The notes under the pieces are model-generated. The model was not told where the DNA came from, made no database searches, and was given only the letters and a program-made list of their open reading frames with translations. From contig JAJTUP010000015.1 of assembly GCA_021399435.1 (NCBI GenBank), forward strand, positions 1,240,001 to 1,304,000: a DNA stretch of 64,000 nucleotides, written 5' to 3'. A program made the position numbers and the translations under genes. The DNA comes from Diaporthe sp. PMI_573 (Eukaryota; Ascomycota; Sordariomycetes; Diaporthales; Diaporthaceae). Positions within the stretch are counted from its first letter, which is position 1, and each line of letters begins with the position of its first letter. Below are positions 35,607 through 48,366 of this stretch, one piece after another.

Positions 35607-37658
35607 GAGACGCTGACACTGTGCTGCGAGCATGACCTGGCGTAACATGCAAGGCAAGTGTGACGCTTCCAAGCATGAGGACAGGTCCGTATGCCATCAG
35701 GCAGGGCCACGGCAGAGCACGCCATGCCTGACTTTCGACCTGACCGGTCCGTCCATGTCCACGTCCACGCCCCGACCCGCTCGGTCCCATATCTTAGGTA
35801 CCGTACCTACAGCGTACTGTCTTGACTTGGCCGCAGTCGAGCCAGACGCGGGCGGGACTTCGGGCATTGCTCCCTGGCGCCAGCCAAACGGAGCCCGCCA
35901 GCAAAGACGATGGGCGCCGGCCGCTGCAGCCGTGCCCAGCGCGTATCCACTCCCGTGCAGCCCGCCCTTTCTCCCCCGGCGAGCCTTGCCAATCTCTCGA
36001 CGGCTTCCCGAGACCGCTGCCCAAGGTGGACGACGCGGGAATGGGATCCTACTCGCTGTAGCTACCGAAGGGCCGGCCCTGCCCTGCCCTGCGTGTGCCT
36101 GAACGGGCTGGCGGCGCCACCGGCTGTGCGTCCTCCCTGGCACCCCTGGCACCCCTGGCTATTCGCTATTGTTATTGCTCTCAGACACTGTGTGCGCCGT
36201 CCGTCGCACAGATCGAGATAGGGTTGCGCCTTGGTTGCCAGTGGTTCTAGATCGCGTCGCACCCGCGCCCAACGACGGCCGACATCCAACGAAAGCCGTC
36301 TGGCGCCGCACCCCAATATCTGCTAGGGCCGATCATTGTCTTGCCTGCCGTGCAAGGCTGGTGTGAGACTTTCCCCTTGGGCCACGATAGTAGGTAAAGA
36401 GACCAGCCAGGGACGGGGTTCACGGGAGCCGGGGGAGGGGAGGAGAGGCCGTGGGCCAACAGCCCGCTGCGCGCAACGGCGTGTGTCTATTGGGGACGCC
36501 TAGGCGGGCGAGACTTCACCGACGCCAGTGACGCACAAACAACACATACACGCACTGAGAGAAAGAGCCTTGCAAGGCTTGTTGGTATGGTGGAGAAGGG
36601 GGAAATGGCCCCCATGGACCCCTACGGCCCCCGTGAACGAGAAGCAAAAAGCTCGGTAAACGGAAACGAAAGGGCTTGAAGGGGAACCATCGGGAGCACC
36701 GAGAAGGCGGCGTTCATCAACGCCCCACCAAGGAGGATAGGCGAGCGCTCGCCTGTTCCCGCGGCGGACCACCACACCGTATCTGCCCTTGCCCATCGAC
36801 GGCCCGGCTGGGGCGACGAGGGTCTGAACTCTGAACACATGGTGGCTGACAGGCAGTGACAGCACGTTTCCGCACGCAAGGTGGGACTGACAAGTGGCTT
36901 TTCTCCCTCCCAAGGAACCAACCGCGGCGCTGACCTCACTCATCAATCAACCTTAAGCCCTGGTCTTGGGTTTCGTGCTCCGTCAGCGAGACCCATGATG
37001 GGGCAGAGGCGGCGGCCGCCAATTCTGTGCCCCTGCGCGTGTGTCTCTGTCTCTGTGTGCCTTGCCTGTGTCTCCTGAATATGAGACCCAGCCACGTCAA
37101 CTGGCAAAAAATCTGCCGGCTTGACAGGTACCCACAACGCCCAGGGGGGAAACATGGGGAAGGTGGTCTCTGGCGCGTACACCCGCGGTGGAGCGGGAAG
37201 GGAAAGAGACTGGAGTGGGAGGGTCCCACGACCCGGGCGCGCAACAAACGAGAGCTTCCCTTGGCTCCCAGGGCTTCCCGGTCGGGGAGAAAACAAAAAG
37301 AGTGGGAAACTGGGCTGACATTCCGGGAGCGGTCCCCACGGTACGGGGCGACGCTGGAGCCCGGCGATGTCCCCCGATTGTCCAGGGGGGGGGCGTGGTT
37401 TTTTCGCCTTTTTGAATGGTGCGAGACGGGCGCTGACCCACCCCGTCGCAGGAAACACTGACGACCCAGAAAAGCCAGACTGGTCAAGCGAGGGCCCTTT
37501 TTTTCCTCTTTCAAGGGATGTGGGAAGCAAGATTTCAGCCCGGGTGGATCTGGTTCCTGCGCATTTCTACAAACCGGAAACGGGGCCGGAGCCCTGATGA
37601 ATCGTGCCTGTCAATTGTGGGTCGTCGGGTTCGTTAAACTTATGGAACACTGCATGGT

Positions 37659-37676
37659 ATGTACTGTACAGTACAT
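37659..37676. repeat. 18-bp perfect palindrome
   Basis: ATGTACTGTACAGTACAT is its own reverse complement. It stands in non-coding DNA about 60 bases after a small open frame. It could be a dimeric protein-binding site or chance. Confidence 0.55.
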
Positions 37677-40600
37677 CATTTGTCGCCCACAGTGGGAGAA
37701 GAAGAAAAAATGGTTGAAACACGTCTTATTGCCGTGGGTGTCGGCTTAGCAGCCGTGATGCATCCCCGATCTCGATGTTGCGGACCCTGTCGTCACGGAT
37801 CAGGAACATGGATCTTGTGTGCAATAGAGCAGTGAAGCGTCAGAGTGTCAGGCCTGCAGGCCCAGAGGCCCAGACAAGCGAGCAATCCGTGTCATCAGAA
37901 CGTCAAAGAGCATTCCACATTATGTAATTGGGTTCTTCTCTTGCTTGCGGGCCACGCCCCAGATCCCTTGCACAATAGCAGATATTAATATCTTGGAAGG
38001 ATTCTCGCCGAACCCAAACGACGGCCTCCAAGAGGACGGATGGTACGTACAAACTTGGATTCTTGATACACCGACAATGCTGATGGAGACTTTGTTGCTC
38101 AACACAAGTTGCCGTTGGCCGGTGCGATCCCAGCCCTGCCTGGCCTTCTTTGCCTTTCGCTGAAGAACTCATCCACCGGCGTCCAGACCGAGACTCCAGG
38201 GCCTGTGGGTACCACCCTGCTACTTGGAGCTCGTGTGGGTTCGACACATGGTTCTGCAGGTGCGAGAACGATGCTCGGGCTGTCGGCTTGTCGCTCACTC
38301 TCACACACCCATCCCCTCTAGCCCATATGTCAACAAGACAGCTTGGCTGTGGCCGTCAGAATTTTCGAAGCCTCCTTGTCTTGGTAGTGTAGCTAGCTAG
38401 CTCGCTCCGCCTCTCTGTTGCAGGCCGTGGAGTCGTAGTGTGCCGCTGGTTGTCGTCTGGTCTAGCACCTGGACTATTGTTAGGTGGTGGCCGTGATGAC
38501 TGGCTGGCCCTGCAGACGGCGACCGGCCAGCCGAGAGCCCGAGATCTGGGCCCAGCGCCAGCGAAGAAGATGGTGTCGAGGGCCGATCCCACCCCGTCGT
38601 TACCAGACGCAACAGATCTCCCGCAGAACCCCTCGCTCTCGGACTACAGGTCTGTGACTAACACCTCGCGCAAGGCGGGTGTCCACGTCGCCGCTAGGGA
38701 GGTACTCGCACTCGCCCGCCCAGCAAGGCCAACGCAGGGCCCGGCGCCTGCAGGGCCCGGTTGAGGGGGTGAGCCCTGCAGGCAGCCCCGACCTGACCCA
38801 AGCCACGGATTTATGGGGACGGGATCGACCATGTTGACGGGATGGGGCACCACTGCGTAGCTTGCAGGTGTGAAACGGGAGAGTCTGTTGAGGGTAGCTC
38901 GACAGTCCAGACTGTCTGTCTGGTGAATAAGCTCTCGGCAGAGCTGGGAGCCTGGCCCTGGGGGTTTAGTTGGCTACAGTATTTCCCCCCCCCCCCGCTT
39001 GTGCTCGCCCTGTGTGACGCCCAGAAGGGCTGAGAGCAAGCGGTGCGGCGCATAGGCACACGGCCTGAGGAGAAGCAGATCAGACTTCAACCCGACAAGG
39101 AGGATCGCGCGAGAGCGAGCGGCCGGCGGCAATCATGTGACTGCATATGAGGGGAGAGATATAGCAGGTTGCTGGTCGAGCGAGGGCGATGACTGGGCCT
39201 TGATCATTCTTCCAACTTCCAAAATGGTGTCCGAGGGTCATGCGATGGAACCAAACCTTGCTCGGGCTGGGCCCAGTACACACGCACACGGTACGGTGCT
39301 TGTTCCTGGTCAGCTTGTGTCTCAGACCCCAAATGGCGCAATGCATCACCGGGCCAGTGAGGCTCGCAGCCTGTACGTAATGATGCAAGGCCAAAAAAAA
39401 AAAAAAGCTGGAAGTCGGAGGGGAAGCTCTGTCAGCCCAGGATCTCTGGAGAAACGTCTTTTGGCGATTTGGCTCAGAGAACGCCCGGCTAATGCTACAA
39501 AGTGCTGTGCTGTGCCGTGCCGTGCTATACATGGACAGTATACTGTCTGTTCCAAGGATGGGCTTGGGGGCTGAGCATCCTGCGCTCACGTAACTGGTAC
39601 CTTTATAGCTTAGACTGCTGCAAGGATACATCCACTTCCGAGGTACGCCGGGTGTGTTTCCACAACCTTCGGCTGCTGTCCTTGCTAGCCGAACTAGCTC
39701 AGCACTTGTGTTGAGACAGAGCGAGCCGCTGGGGTACATGTTCACATCCGGTGAGGAAGCGAGCCTTTGTGCAAGCATTGAGCTGTTGATTCAAGACGAA
39801 GTCAAATCCAACCCTGTGCTGGTCCCACATTGACTGGGCTTTTACAGCCTGTTTGTGTGACGAGGCTGCGAGAATGCAAGGGCAGGGGGAAGCAAGAAAA
39901 ATGAAAGTAAGCTTGAGCCAGTTACTGAGTGGAAAATGATATGTAATAAACTTGTCCAAACGGGAGTCGTACCCGGGGGAAAAGCACAGAGACGGAAAGA
40001 GATAGAGAAAAAGAAAAGTAAAATCAACTGGGTCGATGAATCACCTCCTCGCACGTGGGGCCAGCCGACAGTGACACCATCAGTGTCGTCGTACGGTGAA
40101 GACGTCGGGGTGAATGAGACCGCAAGCAGGGGATCGGATGGGCGAACGGCATTGGAGTCACAATTGGGACGCATTGGCGTGTACTAAGCAGTGGGTAGCT
40201 GGAACTGATCTTATTGTAAGACAGTAGCTATGTTGTTGCTGACCGTTTCTCACTCTCGAGTGTCCCAGTCATTCCATTCCGAGTCAGCCCTGTGGGCCAA
40301 TTCTTGGGTGTCCTTCACATGTTCCCCGAATATCCTCTCTCGTGGGAACCATTCCGTGCTCCAGCGCGAGTCCCTCAGGCGCCGGTATTTGTCTCCCATC
40401 AGTTGTTCAAATAAATCCAAGGTTGTATGTACCTTGGTACAACAACAGAGTCAGAGCGCTCGCATCCCTGTGAAGACGCCCCATGTCCTGCCGGACCAGA
40501 CAAATGAAAAGTATTTAAAAAAACAAGAGGCCCTGCCCAATACCTGTGTAAACCCATAACTTTTGTAGTAATGCTGTGCTCCGGATGATGCTTTTGTGGT

Positions 40601-40816
40601 ACATAAGTGACAGAAAGGCCAGCCAACCCGCCGATGATCGGAGGTGACAAAAAAGATGAGACCACGCTCGACCGCCATGTCATCGATGAAGTGGTGATGG
40701 GTATTCCCGATAAATTCCAAGGTCCGAAAATGTTTAAGTGGGGGTATCAAGGAAACGAAGTGGTGCCAAGGAATGGTATCATCCACAGTGGAATCCACCG
40801 AAGACTCATCGAACGT

Positions 40817-41260
40817 TTAGTGAGACTGCCTCCGTGACGATCGTGCGTTCTCGAATGAGCTCGCATATGCAAGTAGCTCTTTCCTGGCTGCGTCCGACAG
40901 TTGCATCGCCGCTTCCGTGCTGGCAGAGGAGTTGCTCTTCATCGAACACAGGCTGGCGTGGGAGCTCGACGGTGATAAGGCCCGCTGTGGTAAGGCCAGC
41001 GAGGAACGACGCTGAGAGGATTGCGCTGCTGCATGGCTGAAATCACAAGCTGGTGACAGGTAGAGCTTGTTCATGCCCGTGGCGGGTTTCGCGTACGCCC
41101 ATGGGTAGCTAGGACCACTGAAAGCAGGGGAGCTAGGGCCGGTGCTGGGGTTCGACGACTGTTCGTACTCTGCCAGCCTGCAGGACTCGGAGCAGTATGT
41201 GGTGCTGTCTGTCTGCTTGTCGCAGGTGAGGCAGTAGGAGTGTGTCCAGTCGGAAGACAT
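40817..41260 (-). CDS. ECL1-family zinc-binding protein (life-span regulatory factor-like)
   Basis: A 147-residue protein whose N-terminus MSSDWTHSYCLTCDKQTD, followed by TYCSESCRLAEYE, matches the short conserved block of the ECL1/2/3 family. In Schizosaccharomyces pombe these small proteins extend chronological life span. They are induced by nutrient and oxidative stress and bind zinc. Two CxxC/CxxxC pairs (Cys10, Cys13, Cys25, Cys29) are the likely zinc ligands. The rest is Ser/Pro-rich and low in complexity until a C-terminal segment with SDAARKELLAYASSFENA. The start at 41260 is chosen because it gives the family N-terminus. The frame is also open to an ATG at 41344, with a Pro/Asn-rich extension. 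A GGTGAC repeat lies 250-280 bases upstream. Confidence 0.8.
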   Translation of the reverse strand: MSSDWTHSYCLTCDKQTDSTTYCSESCRLAEYEQSSNPSTGPSSPAFSGPSYPWAYAKPATGMNKLYLSPACDFSHAAAQSSQRRSSLALPQRALSPSSSHASLCSMKSNSSASTEAAMQLSDAARKELLAYASSFENARSSRRQSH

Positions 41261-41510
41261 TTTGGATGTTGGTGGTTGGTTGTGTGTTGGGGGTGGATGG
41301 TTGTTGACGGCGGATGAAGGAGCTGAACCCAAGAAGCAGCGCAAGGGTGATTCAACTGATCAGAGACCACAGGATCTCGTACGGTAGGTAATCGTGATAC
41401 AGTTGAGACTGATGTAGCTAATTCGACCTGCTGTCCTTCCTCTCCCAAGTCGAGACTGTTTCCTCTCACACAAGTTGACCTAGATGGTGCTGAAATGTGG
41501 GTGTTGCAAA

Positions 41511-41540
41511 GGTGACGGTGACGGTGACGGTGACGGTGAC
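41511..41540. repeat. GGTGAC tandem repeat, five exact copies
   Basis: Five perfect head-to-tail copies of GGTGAC give five TGACG words, the half-site of ATF/CREB-type bZIP factors, 251-280 bases upstream of the ECL1-like start. A regulatory role is possible but not shown. Confidence 0.85.
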
Positions 41541-42190
41541 GAGTGCGGCGGAGCGAGTGGGAGCTGCAGCGAGCTGTGGGTGTAGATGGTTGATTGGGTG
41601 GTGGTCTAGGAGAAGCCAAGGTGTTGTGAAGGAAGCTCGAGACCGGAGGCGGGGATCTGAAGAGAAGGCGAAAACCAAGTCGAAGTGAAGTTGTGGTGGT
41701 GTGAGTTACGCACTTGATAGACGAAGCTTGGGAGGGGAGGAGCAGCTTTTCTACTCTTGATCAAGACACAGCCAAAAGACAAGTGCCCTGCGCGGCCTTG
41801 GGACTTCCCCAAGGCACCACAGCCGGGGAGGCCTTGTCGCGCAGGAGCGACCATCCCACATCGGACCTAGCGTTAGCGCAGCCTGGCATCCTGGCCAGGG
41901 TACAGGGGTGGGCAGGGTACGCATGTACATGCAGGCATGCTGCACTGTGGGTGGTGATGGCCGGGTGGTGTGGTGTGGTGTGGTGCGTGTGGGCAGAGGG
42001 CGTGTGATGCGAAGAGCAGAGACCAAAACAGACAGGGTGCCCGGGTGTCTCTGAAAAATTTTCAAGGCAGCCTAGACACCCACTGACACCACCCACTGGG
42101 CAGCACTTGGGGGAGTGCAGGAGGACAGGTGGGCTGCACATTCTTTGCCACCCGACAGCTGAGCCTGCCCGACTGCCCTGCTGCCCTGCC

Positions 42191-42214
42191 TGACTGACTG
42201 ACTGACTGACTGAC
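42191..42214. repeat. TGAC tandem repeat, six copies
   Basis: Six exact copies of TGAC in non-coding DNA. Confidence 0.85.
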
Positions 42215-45200
42215 GGACTGAACCGCGGTCCGGGAGGGGGTGGGCCTAGAACAGAGGTGCCCACCCAAGGCACGCTCGCACCCACCACGCAAGCCCACGG
42301 CCCCCCGGTGCAGCAAGCAGACGGAGTGCAATGCTGTACCGTAGATACACACCTGCCGTTGTCCTGCTAATCATCAAGGTGCTGTGCAACGAGAACGAGG
42401 CAGTGGGGCGCCAGGGCGTGGCCACAGCAAAGTGGAGCTGGCCGTGGGTGCAGCTTGCTCAGTCTGTTGCTGTTGATGTTGCCGGTTGCTGGCCCTTGCC
42501 CTTGTCCTGGTCCTGGTCCTGCTCCTGCTGCATTGCGGGAGGTGGAGCCATCCGCACGCAACTGGGCAGTAACATTGGGACACAGGAGCCCGTGGACGAA
42601 CAGACAGCCGTGAGTGCGCCGTTAGTGCGCAGGCTGCGAAGGTGAAGGTCGACCGACTCTGGGCACAACTTGAGTCACTGGGACGGTGCCGCCGCCAGGG
42701 CCGTCCCGTCCAAGAGATGAAAATGAGGGCGGCTCGACTGCTGGCTGGTGCCGGCTCTGGCTGGTCTGATCAACTTAACTTTGCCGCTCACGCAGCCGAC
42801 GTGTGAGGGAGTAACTCTCGTTGCTCCGGTCGGGGTCTGGCCTGGCCTCTCTTGGCCCTTCACGGCCTGGTTGCACAGTTGCACAGGAGCACAGAATTAG
42901 GCACACTGGCCTTGCAGCAGCATGCTGCGGCCTCGGCGTTGAGTTTTCGATGCAAAAGTAAAAGATAGTAGTACGTGGTGGGGAATAAGCTCTCGCCAAT
43001 TGTCTGCCGGCTCGTCGCCCTCTCTGGCCTCTCCCGCCCGTCACTGCCCACCCTCGACTCATCAACCTCGGTGCTTCAGCATTCTCTGCCCTGTAAACCG
43101 GGTCTCGCAGAAATCAGGGTCCTGGATTGCTGGGTGTGACGGACGGATGGGTGAAGCCAAGTTTGGCGAGCCGTCTCGCACCCACAAGTCGCATTCATGG
43201 TGCGAGACATGATCACTTGTCTACTGCCAGAACTACGCGGCACTCGTGCGTCTAGCTATCTTTCCAGGGCCCGCTAAGAGATAAGATGTTGCGATCTGCA
43301 AAGCACCGGCGTTCCCTTCTGGAGGGTTGAGACTGATGGGCAGAGGCCCCAGAGAGGGCTAATCTTTCATTGCACTCCAAACTGGGACGTGGGGGTCGCG
43401 ATGCACTTCCGTCTTCAGTAGGCAGCGCCCCCGGGCCAGCGTTACCTTGAGAGTGGGCTCTGTCGCCCTCGAGGCAAATCCCGTCCCCCCTATCTTTGCA
43501 AGGTTGAGATGATCTCGAGAAGCTTCACAGCACGAGCTCGACCCGCGGTTTCGGTAATGGCGCTCGTGCAATCCCTCGCCCGAATCAAGAAGAGGAAAGG
43601 GGAAATTGCGCACCACAACGAAGGATGGCGAGACCAAGGCGTCCTGGGCGTACCAGGCGTAAGCACCGTCGAGGGCGCCAGGCCCACGCCAGCAGGCCAG
43701 ACAGAGCTCAAAAGGCCAAGCGCGAGGGAGGGCAGAGATTAGCTGCACTTAAACCTGGGGGACGAGGGGGCTACTGTCGGCCTCCCCCCCCCCACGGTGA
43801 TTGATTGATTGACTCCAAGTCCGCTAGCATAGCATCCATTGTAAACACGGCACTGGGAATGTCTGCACGGCGACAGGCGCTCCATCCAAGCATCATGCAA
43901 TTTTCGCGGCCCTGCCGTGCAGCATTCCAGTGACGCGACTTCATCCCCCCTTGGCTGCATGTGCTCTTTCATCATGGCCACGACCTCACACATTATTATC
44001 CCCGCGCCGTCGGCGGCAGCCACGTTGCACGGTGGCCATGTTGACACATCGCCGCCGCTGGCTATCAAACCTAATCGTTTTGCATTTCGCCTCCACGATG
44101 GCCGTCGTCTCGGAGCAGTGCAACCTGGCGTCCATTTCTGTCGTTCACGTTCTGGGATCGGCGGGCGGCGTGCCCATGCCTCTGCACCTCTGCCCTGCTG
44201 CCCTGCTGCCCTCCTCCTCTGTGTCTTGTGTGTGTCTCCCTCCCTGCCGCATCGCCCGGTGCAACCTGGTGCATCTAAGGGCGGAGCTACTGTGCTGCAT
44301 AACCATGGTGGCTGCCCTCCCACGATGCCACCCCCCTCCTTCACACCACCACCAGACCAGCCATCGAGGCACATGCAGGACAAGCCACGGAGCTGCGGGC
44401 GGGCATGGATCGTGGAGATCTTGCGCAGCTGACCCAATGGCCCATCACCAGCCCGGACAAGAGCACTGAGACTGCCTGCCGCCCAGGCCCATCCCCTCTT
44501 TTCGCTGCCAAGGACACGAAACAATCGCCATCAACGTGGGCATTTTCTCTAGGCGCTATGCCTTGACTGGTCACGCATGCATGAGCCCTTGCGATGCCTG
44601 CAGCGACCTTGGTTACGAAGCGGCTTGGGGTTTGGGATCCTGCATGACGGCAACAGGTGCTCCCAGAGTCTCTCCCCAAGGAGCGCAGAAAAGGCCTTGG
44701 TTGTCAAACCAGCCTGCTAGCCTGGCCAACTAAATCGACTGGAAGCACCGTCGACCCGTTTCGTCCCAGCAGCAGACCAGCTCCTAGGCCGGGCCCACTA
44801 TCGCCTGTCCACTATCGCCTGTCCGTGGCCTGACGTTGGCCTTCAAGGGGCCTGTGTGCCTTTGTGTGTTCTCATGCACACATAGTACATAGCTAGGGAA
44901 CATACTGGACCATAAGAGCTTGAATGATTGGCCCAGTTAGAGCCGCCGGCTTGACAAATGCTACTCTGGTTCAAACCACTCACCACAACTCGGCCACGGC
45001 CTTGCGATGCTCGGCACACAATCTGCGTCAAACTCAGCATGGGTTCGGCCCAGTGATAAGGTCTGTACTGTGTACCCTGTTAGGTTTTCCGCATGGCCTA
45101 AGGAGAGCGGTCGCAATATTGCGAGCGAGTGTTGTTATTGAGGCCCCGGCCAATTTCTCGGCGAGGCTGAAATGGCGTTTGTGCCTCTGGCGACTATCGT

Positions 45201-47937
45201 CACGGTGATGACGAGATCGGACGCCACGAGGCTGCAATATCATCCTCGTTTCTACAGAGCTACCTACTAGACCACTCAGTTCAGGAGCCGGTCGAGTGGC
45301 AACTGAATCGACGGCCACGTCTAGCGTGGCCAATCGTTCGTCCCTACGACATCGACGATGCTCTCACGCATGATGCACTGCGAGAACGACCTGGTCAGTA
45401 GGGTGTGGGCTGCACACACCATCCGTCCACACAAAGACGTCAAGGGTTCCACCTCCACACTTTTTCCTCGGGATGAGGTGCGGAGATTAGTGGATCTCCC
45501 GAGTGCTCCATCACGAAACCACCTTAGCGGGCCTATTGAACGACGGCATCATCACCGGACTAGCCAAGCAATTCGTACACGACGGGTGGGGTGTGACCTC
45601 AACCACCTCCAATTGGTCGACCGGCCTTACTCGCTCTGCGCAGCTCGGGTTGGCTATCTCGGCTCCAGGAACCAGGGTTCACCATATGCTGCAGACTTGG
45701 GGTTTCAAGCTGGAACTCGCGTCGCTTTGGGGCTATCATCCTTTCATTGCCATTTCTATCCCACATCATGATTTCAATTCTGGCACATGACAGAAGGACG
45801 ATGCCTTCCCGTGCCCCACGATTGGCGGCCTGATCAGTTGCCAAGGAGAGCAATGATGCTACAACTTTGTGCTCTACTCCGTACCGCTCTCGCGGTCCAC
45901 TTCTCCATGATCTATCCCACAATGGTACTGCTGTACCGCATGCTAGGAGTGAGCGTCTGTGGGACATGCAGCCGCCCACACCTAGATACTGCCAGGAGGG
46001 GGTAAGCTGGACTGTCTACATACGTACTGCACTTACGACGGGGGCACCATTACTGCGTCATATCATGCACGATGCTAGAATGTCAGGCACAGTACCCCAA
46101 CAGCGTAGGCAATCATACAGCATTACTGCCAGTGCTCCGAACATCCATAGCCACTGCACACCCACAACCACCCTCAGGAACCAAGCAACGAACGCTTGGC
46201 CTCACACCCCCACGGGAGTTGGTGGGTCGGTTGTTTCGCACAAGAAATGGGTCACTCGACTGCTTCATGGCATCATCTGGCCAAGCCCTCGTTTCAACCC
46301 CGCCATGGAAAGCGTCGTGAGCGTGTATCAGATCGTCACGATCGCATTCTAGCATCGTGATTTGCATTCAGCTCAGTGCCGCTTGGCAGCCTTGCGGGGA
46401 AAGAGGCTACGCAGTGTGCTATACCTCACATTACTACTGCCGGACACCCACCACGGCCCTATCTTTTCACCGAGCTAATAAAGGAAGCAGGTGTCAAGCC
46501 AAGACTGCATATTTGCCTTCTCGGGCAAGGCATTCGATACTTCCATTCAAGACCATCTGATGAGGTTGCGAGTACGACGTGATCGTGATTCGCCCGGCCA
46601 GAAGTCATATCCGCGCGAGCCTCTGCCGAACGGCACTGAGTGACAGTCCACGTGCTTCTCACATTGGGATGCCGGAGGCACACAAGGCAGGGCAGAGTTG
46701 ACTGCGACTGCGACTGCTGCAGCAACCCACACTGCCATGAGGCGTCTGTCTCGATCCTATCGCTGAACCCGGGCCCGGTCAGCGGTAGTTCGCCGGCCGA
46801 AGCGGACCATCCGACTCGGAGAATTTCCATCATCTATGTTTGGCAGGCTGACAGGCGACCCGAGGACCAAAGCCTAGGACGGGACGCGCCACGGACTCAG
46901 GACTGTTCTTATTATTCCCGCCTGTCACCCTACCCGTCACATCTCATGACCGCGTGAAATGGGACGACATTCACATAAGTATCGACTCACAGCATGCCGA
47001 TTTGTTATTCACGTCGGTGGAGCAGCGGGAAACGGCCTTGCATATGCACGCATAGACCCCGGGTGTCCCTTAGCAAGCCCGTTGTGCCCAGCCTGTGAGT
47101 CCCAATCACGGAAGATTAGAGTCATTTATCGGGCAGATCAGGGAGAGAGGTCGAAATCTTCACGGCGAACCACCGAAAAAGCATCAATTTGCCACCTCTG
47201 ACCGGGACGCTTAAAGATAATGGACGTCAGGCCCACCTCCTGCCCCTTGCAGACATCTGCAAGCATTCCTATTCCCCGGACCAGATTCGCCAGCTGCCTG
47301 GTTCTGATGGAGGCGCGTTGTTTCCGTTTGATATGCCGTACCGGGGATATGTGGTGTCATCAAACAATGGAAAGGCCCGCCTCGTACATGGCGCTCGGTG
47401 TGTTTCTGACCTGACTTGAATGCAAGCGTCGACAGGCCCTACAACCTAGAGCCCGGCCCCGCTTAGGGTGCTTGTCGGCCGCCAGCTCATCCTAATGATG
47501 ACAAGACGCCATGGACGCCTGCCCCTTGGCTGACCATGACAAAAAGCCGAGTCGAAAGATTTTTGCGGAGCTTTCATTTTGTCGGTCTGTGGTGGGAAGT
47601 TGAGTCAGCGGACCAGGGCGTAGGGAGTGAAGTTCTACGGTGTATATCAGCTTTATTGTTGGCAGGGCTAGGTGGCGTTGATCCAGGCGATCTATCTCGG
47701 CAGGGCCCTGCCAACCGAGATTTGGTGGGGAGACGGCCTAGAGGGGAACAGGAAGTGATCAGATGGATGGAATTCGATCGATGCGCTCGCCTGCGAGTGC
47801 TTCCAGCGCTGCATACCACGTGCAGCTGCTGTCAACAGTGAACGAAGGCAGCCACAGTGGCCTCAATGACAAAACTCGACCATCCCCAACTGCCCTGTCT
47901 TTTACTGACGCACCACGTTCCGTCAAAAGTGACGCAT

Positions 47938-48366
47938 TCAGATCAACCAGCTTAGTTGATAGGCACGAACGACGGTATGATGATGAAGCGTCTTTTGCAT
48001 AGCAATAAAAGCAGGCTCATAAAGTCGTGGTTCCAGGCCGTCGGCGACCTTCGAGTATGCCAACGGAATCAAACGCTTGATCAAGGGGTAGTCCTGAAGA
48101 GAATGGCGCAAAGCCGTGTCACCAGCAGGGGTCCAGCCGGGGTATAAGAGGGGGTGATTGGTTCTTGCGCTAGATTCCGTCCTGTCAAAACTCCTAAGCG
48201 CGGGCAGGCGGATGATCAACGCCATTTCGGACAGATTATTGATCGCCCACTGCTCCAGAGGACGGATATTAAGTCCTTTCCGAGCTCGACGGCGCCGGCA
48301 CGGTATGCTTCCCTTCCCTTGTGAATTCTGCGAATTCTGCGAGGACCAGACTGACTGACTCATCAC
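47938..48366 (-). pseudogene. possible ankyrin-type coding relic
   Basis: The minus-strand frame (142 codons) contains GLNIRPLEQWAINNLSEMAL and later GDTALRHSLQDYPLIKRLI. The spacing and words resemble ankyrin repeats (GxTALHxAxxxxxxxxVxxLL), but the consensus His is shifted, and neither repeat is complete. No start, intron or upstream repeat could be found. It could be a fragment of a decayed ankyrin gene or chance. Confidence 0.2.

Larger units (their letters stand above)
34405..40816. other. gene-poor interval of 6.4 kb
   Basis: I find no supported gene. Frames of 150-230 codons occur on both strands (for example 36936-37530 and 39080-39778 on the minus strand), but they overlap one another, are rich in Arg/Pro/Gly/Ser as GC-rich non-coding DNA is, and match nothing I know. 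Features seen are a 9-bp inverted repeat (35581-35606), an 18-bp palindrome (37659-37676), a C run (about 38987-38997) and an A run (about 39393-39406). The last several hundred bases probably include the 3' end of the ECL1-like transcript. Confidence 0.5.

Noticed and set aside
36936..37530. Two overlapping minus-strand frames of about 190 codons
   Set aside because: Both are open over the same DNA in different frames together with a plus-strand frame, and none resembles a protein family.
39957..39985. CGGGAGTCGTACCCG, resembling a tRNA T arm on the minus strand
   Set aside because: The T-loop is atypical and no partner acceptor stem or anticodon arm could be found.
43739..44524. 261-codon minus-strand open frame
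   Set aside because: It has a GC-rich, Arg/Gly/Pro-heavy composition with overlapping frames on both strands, and no family resemblance.
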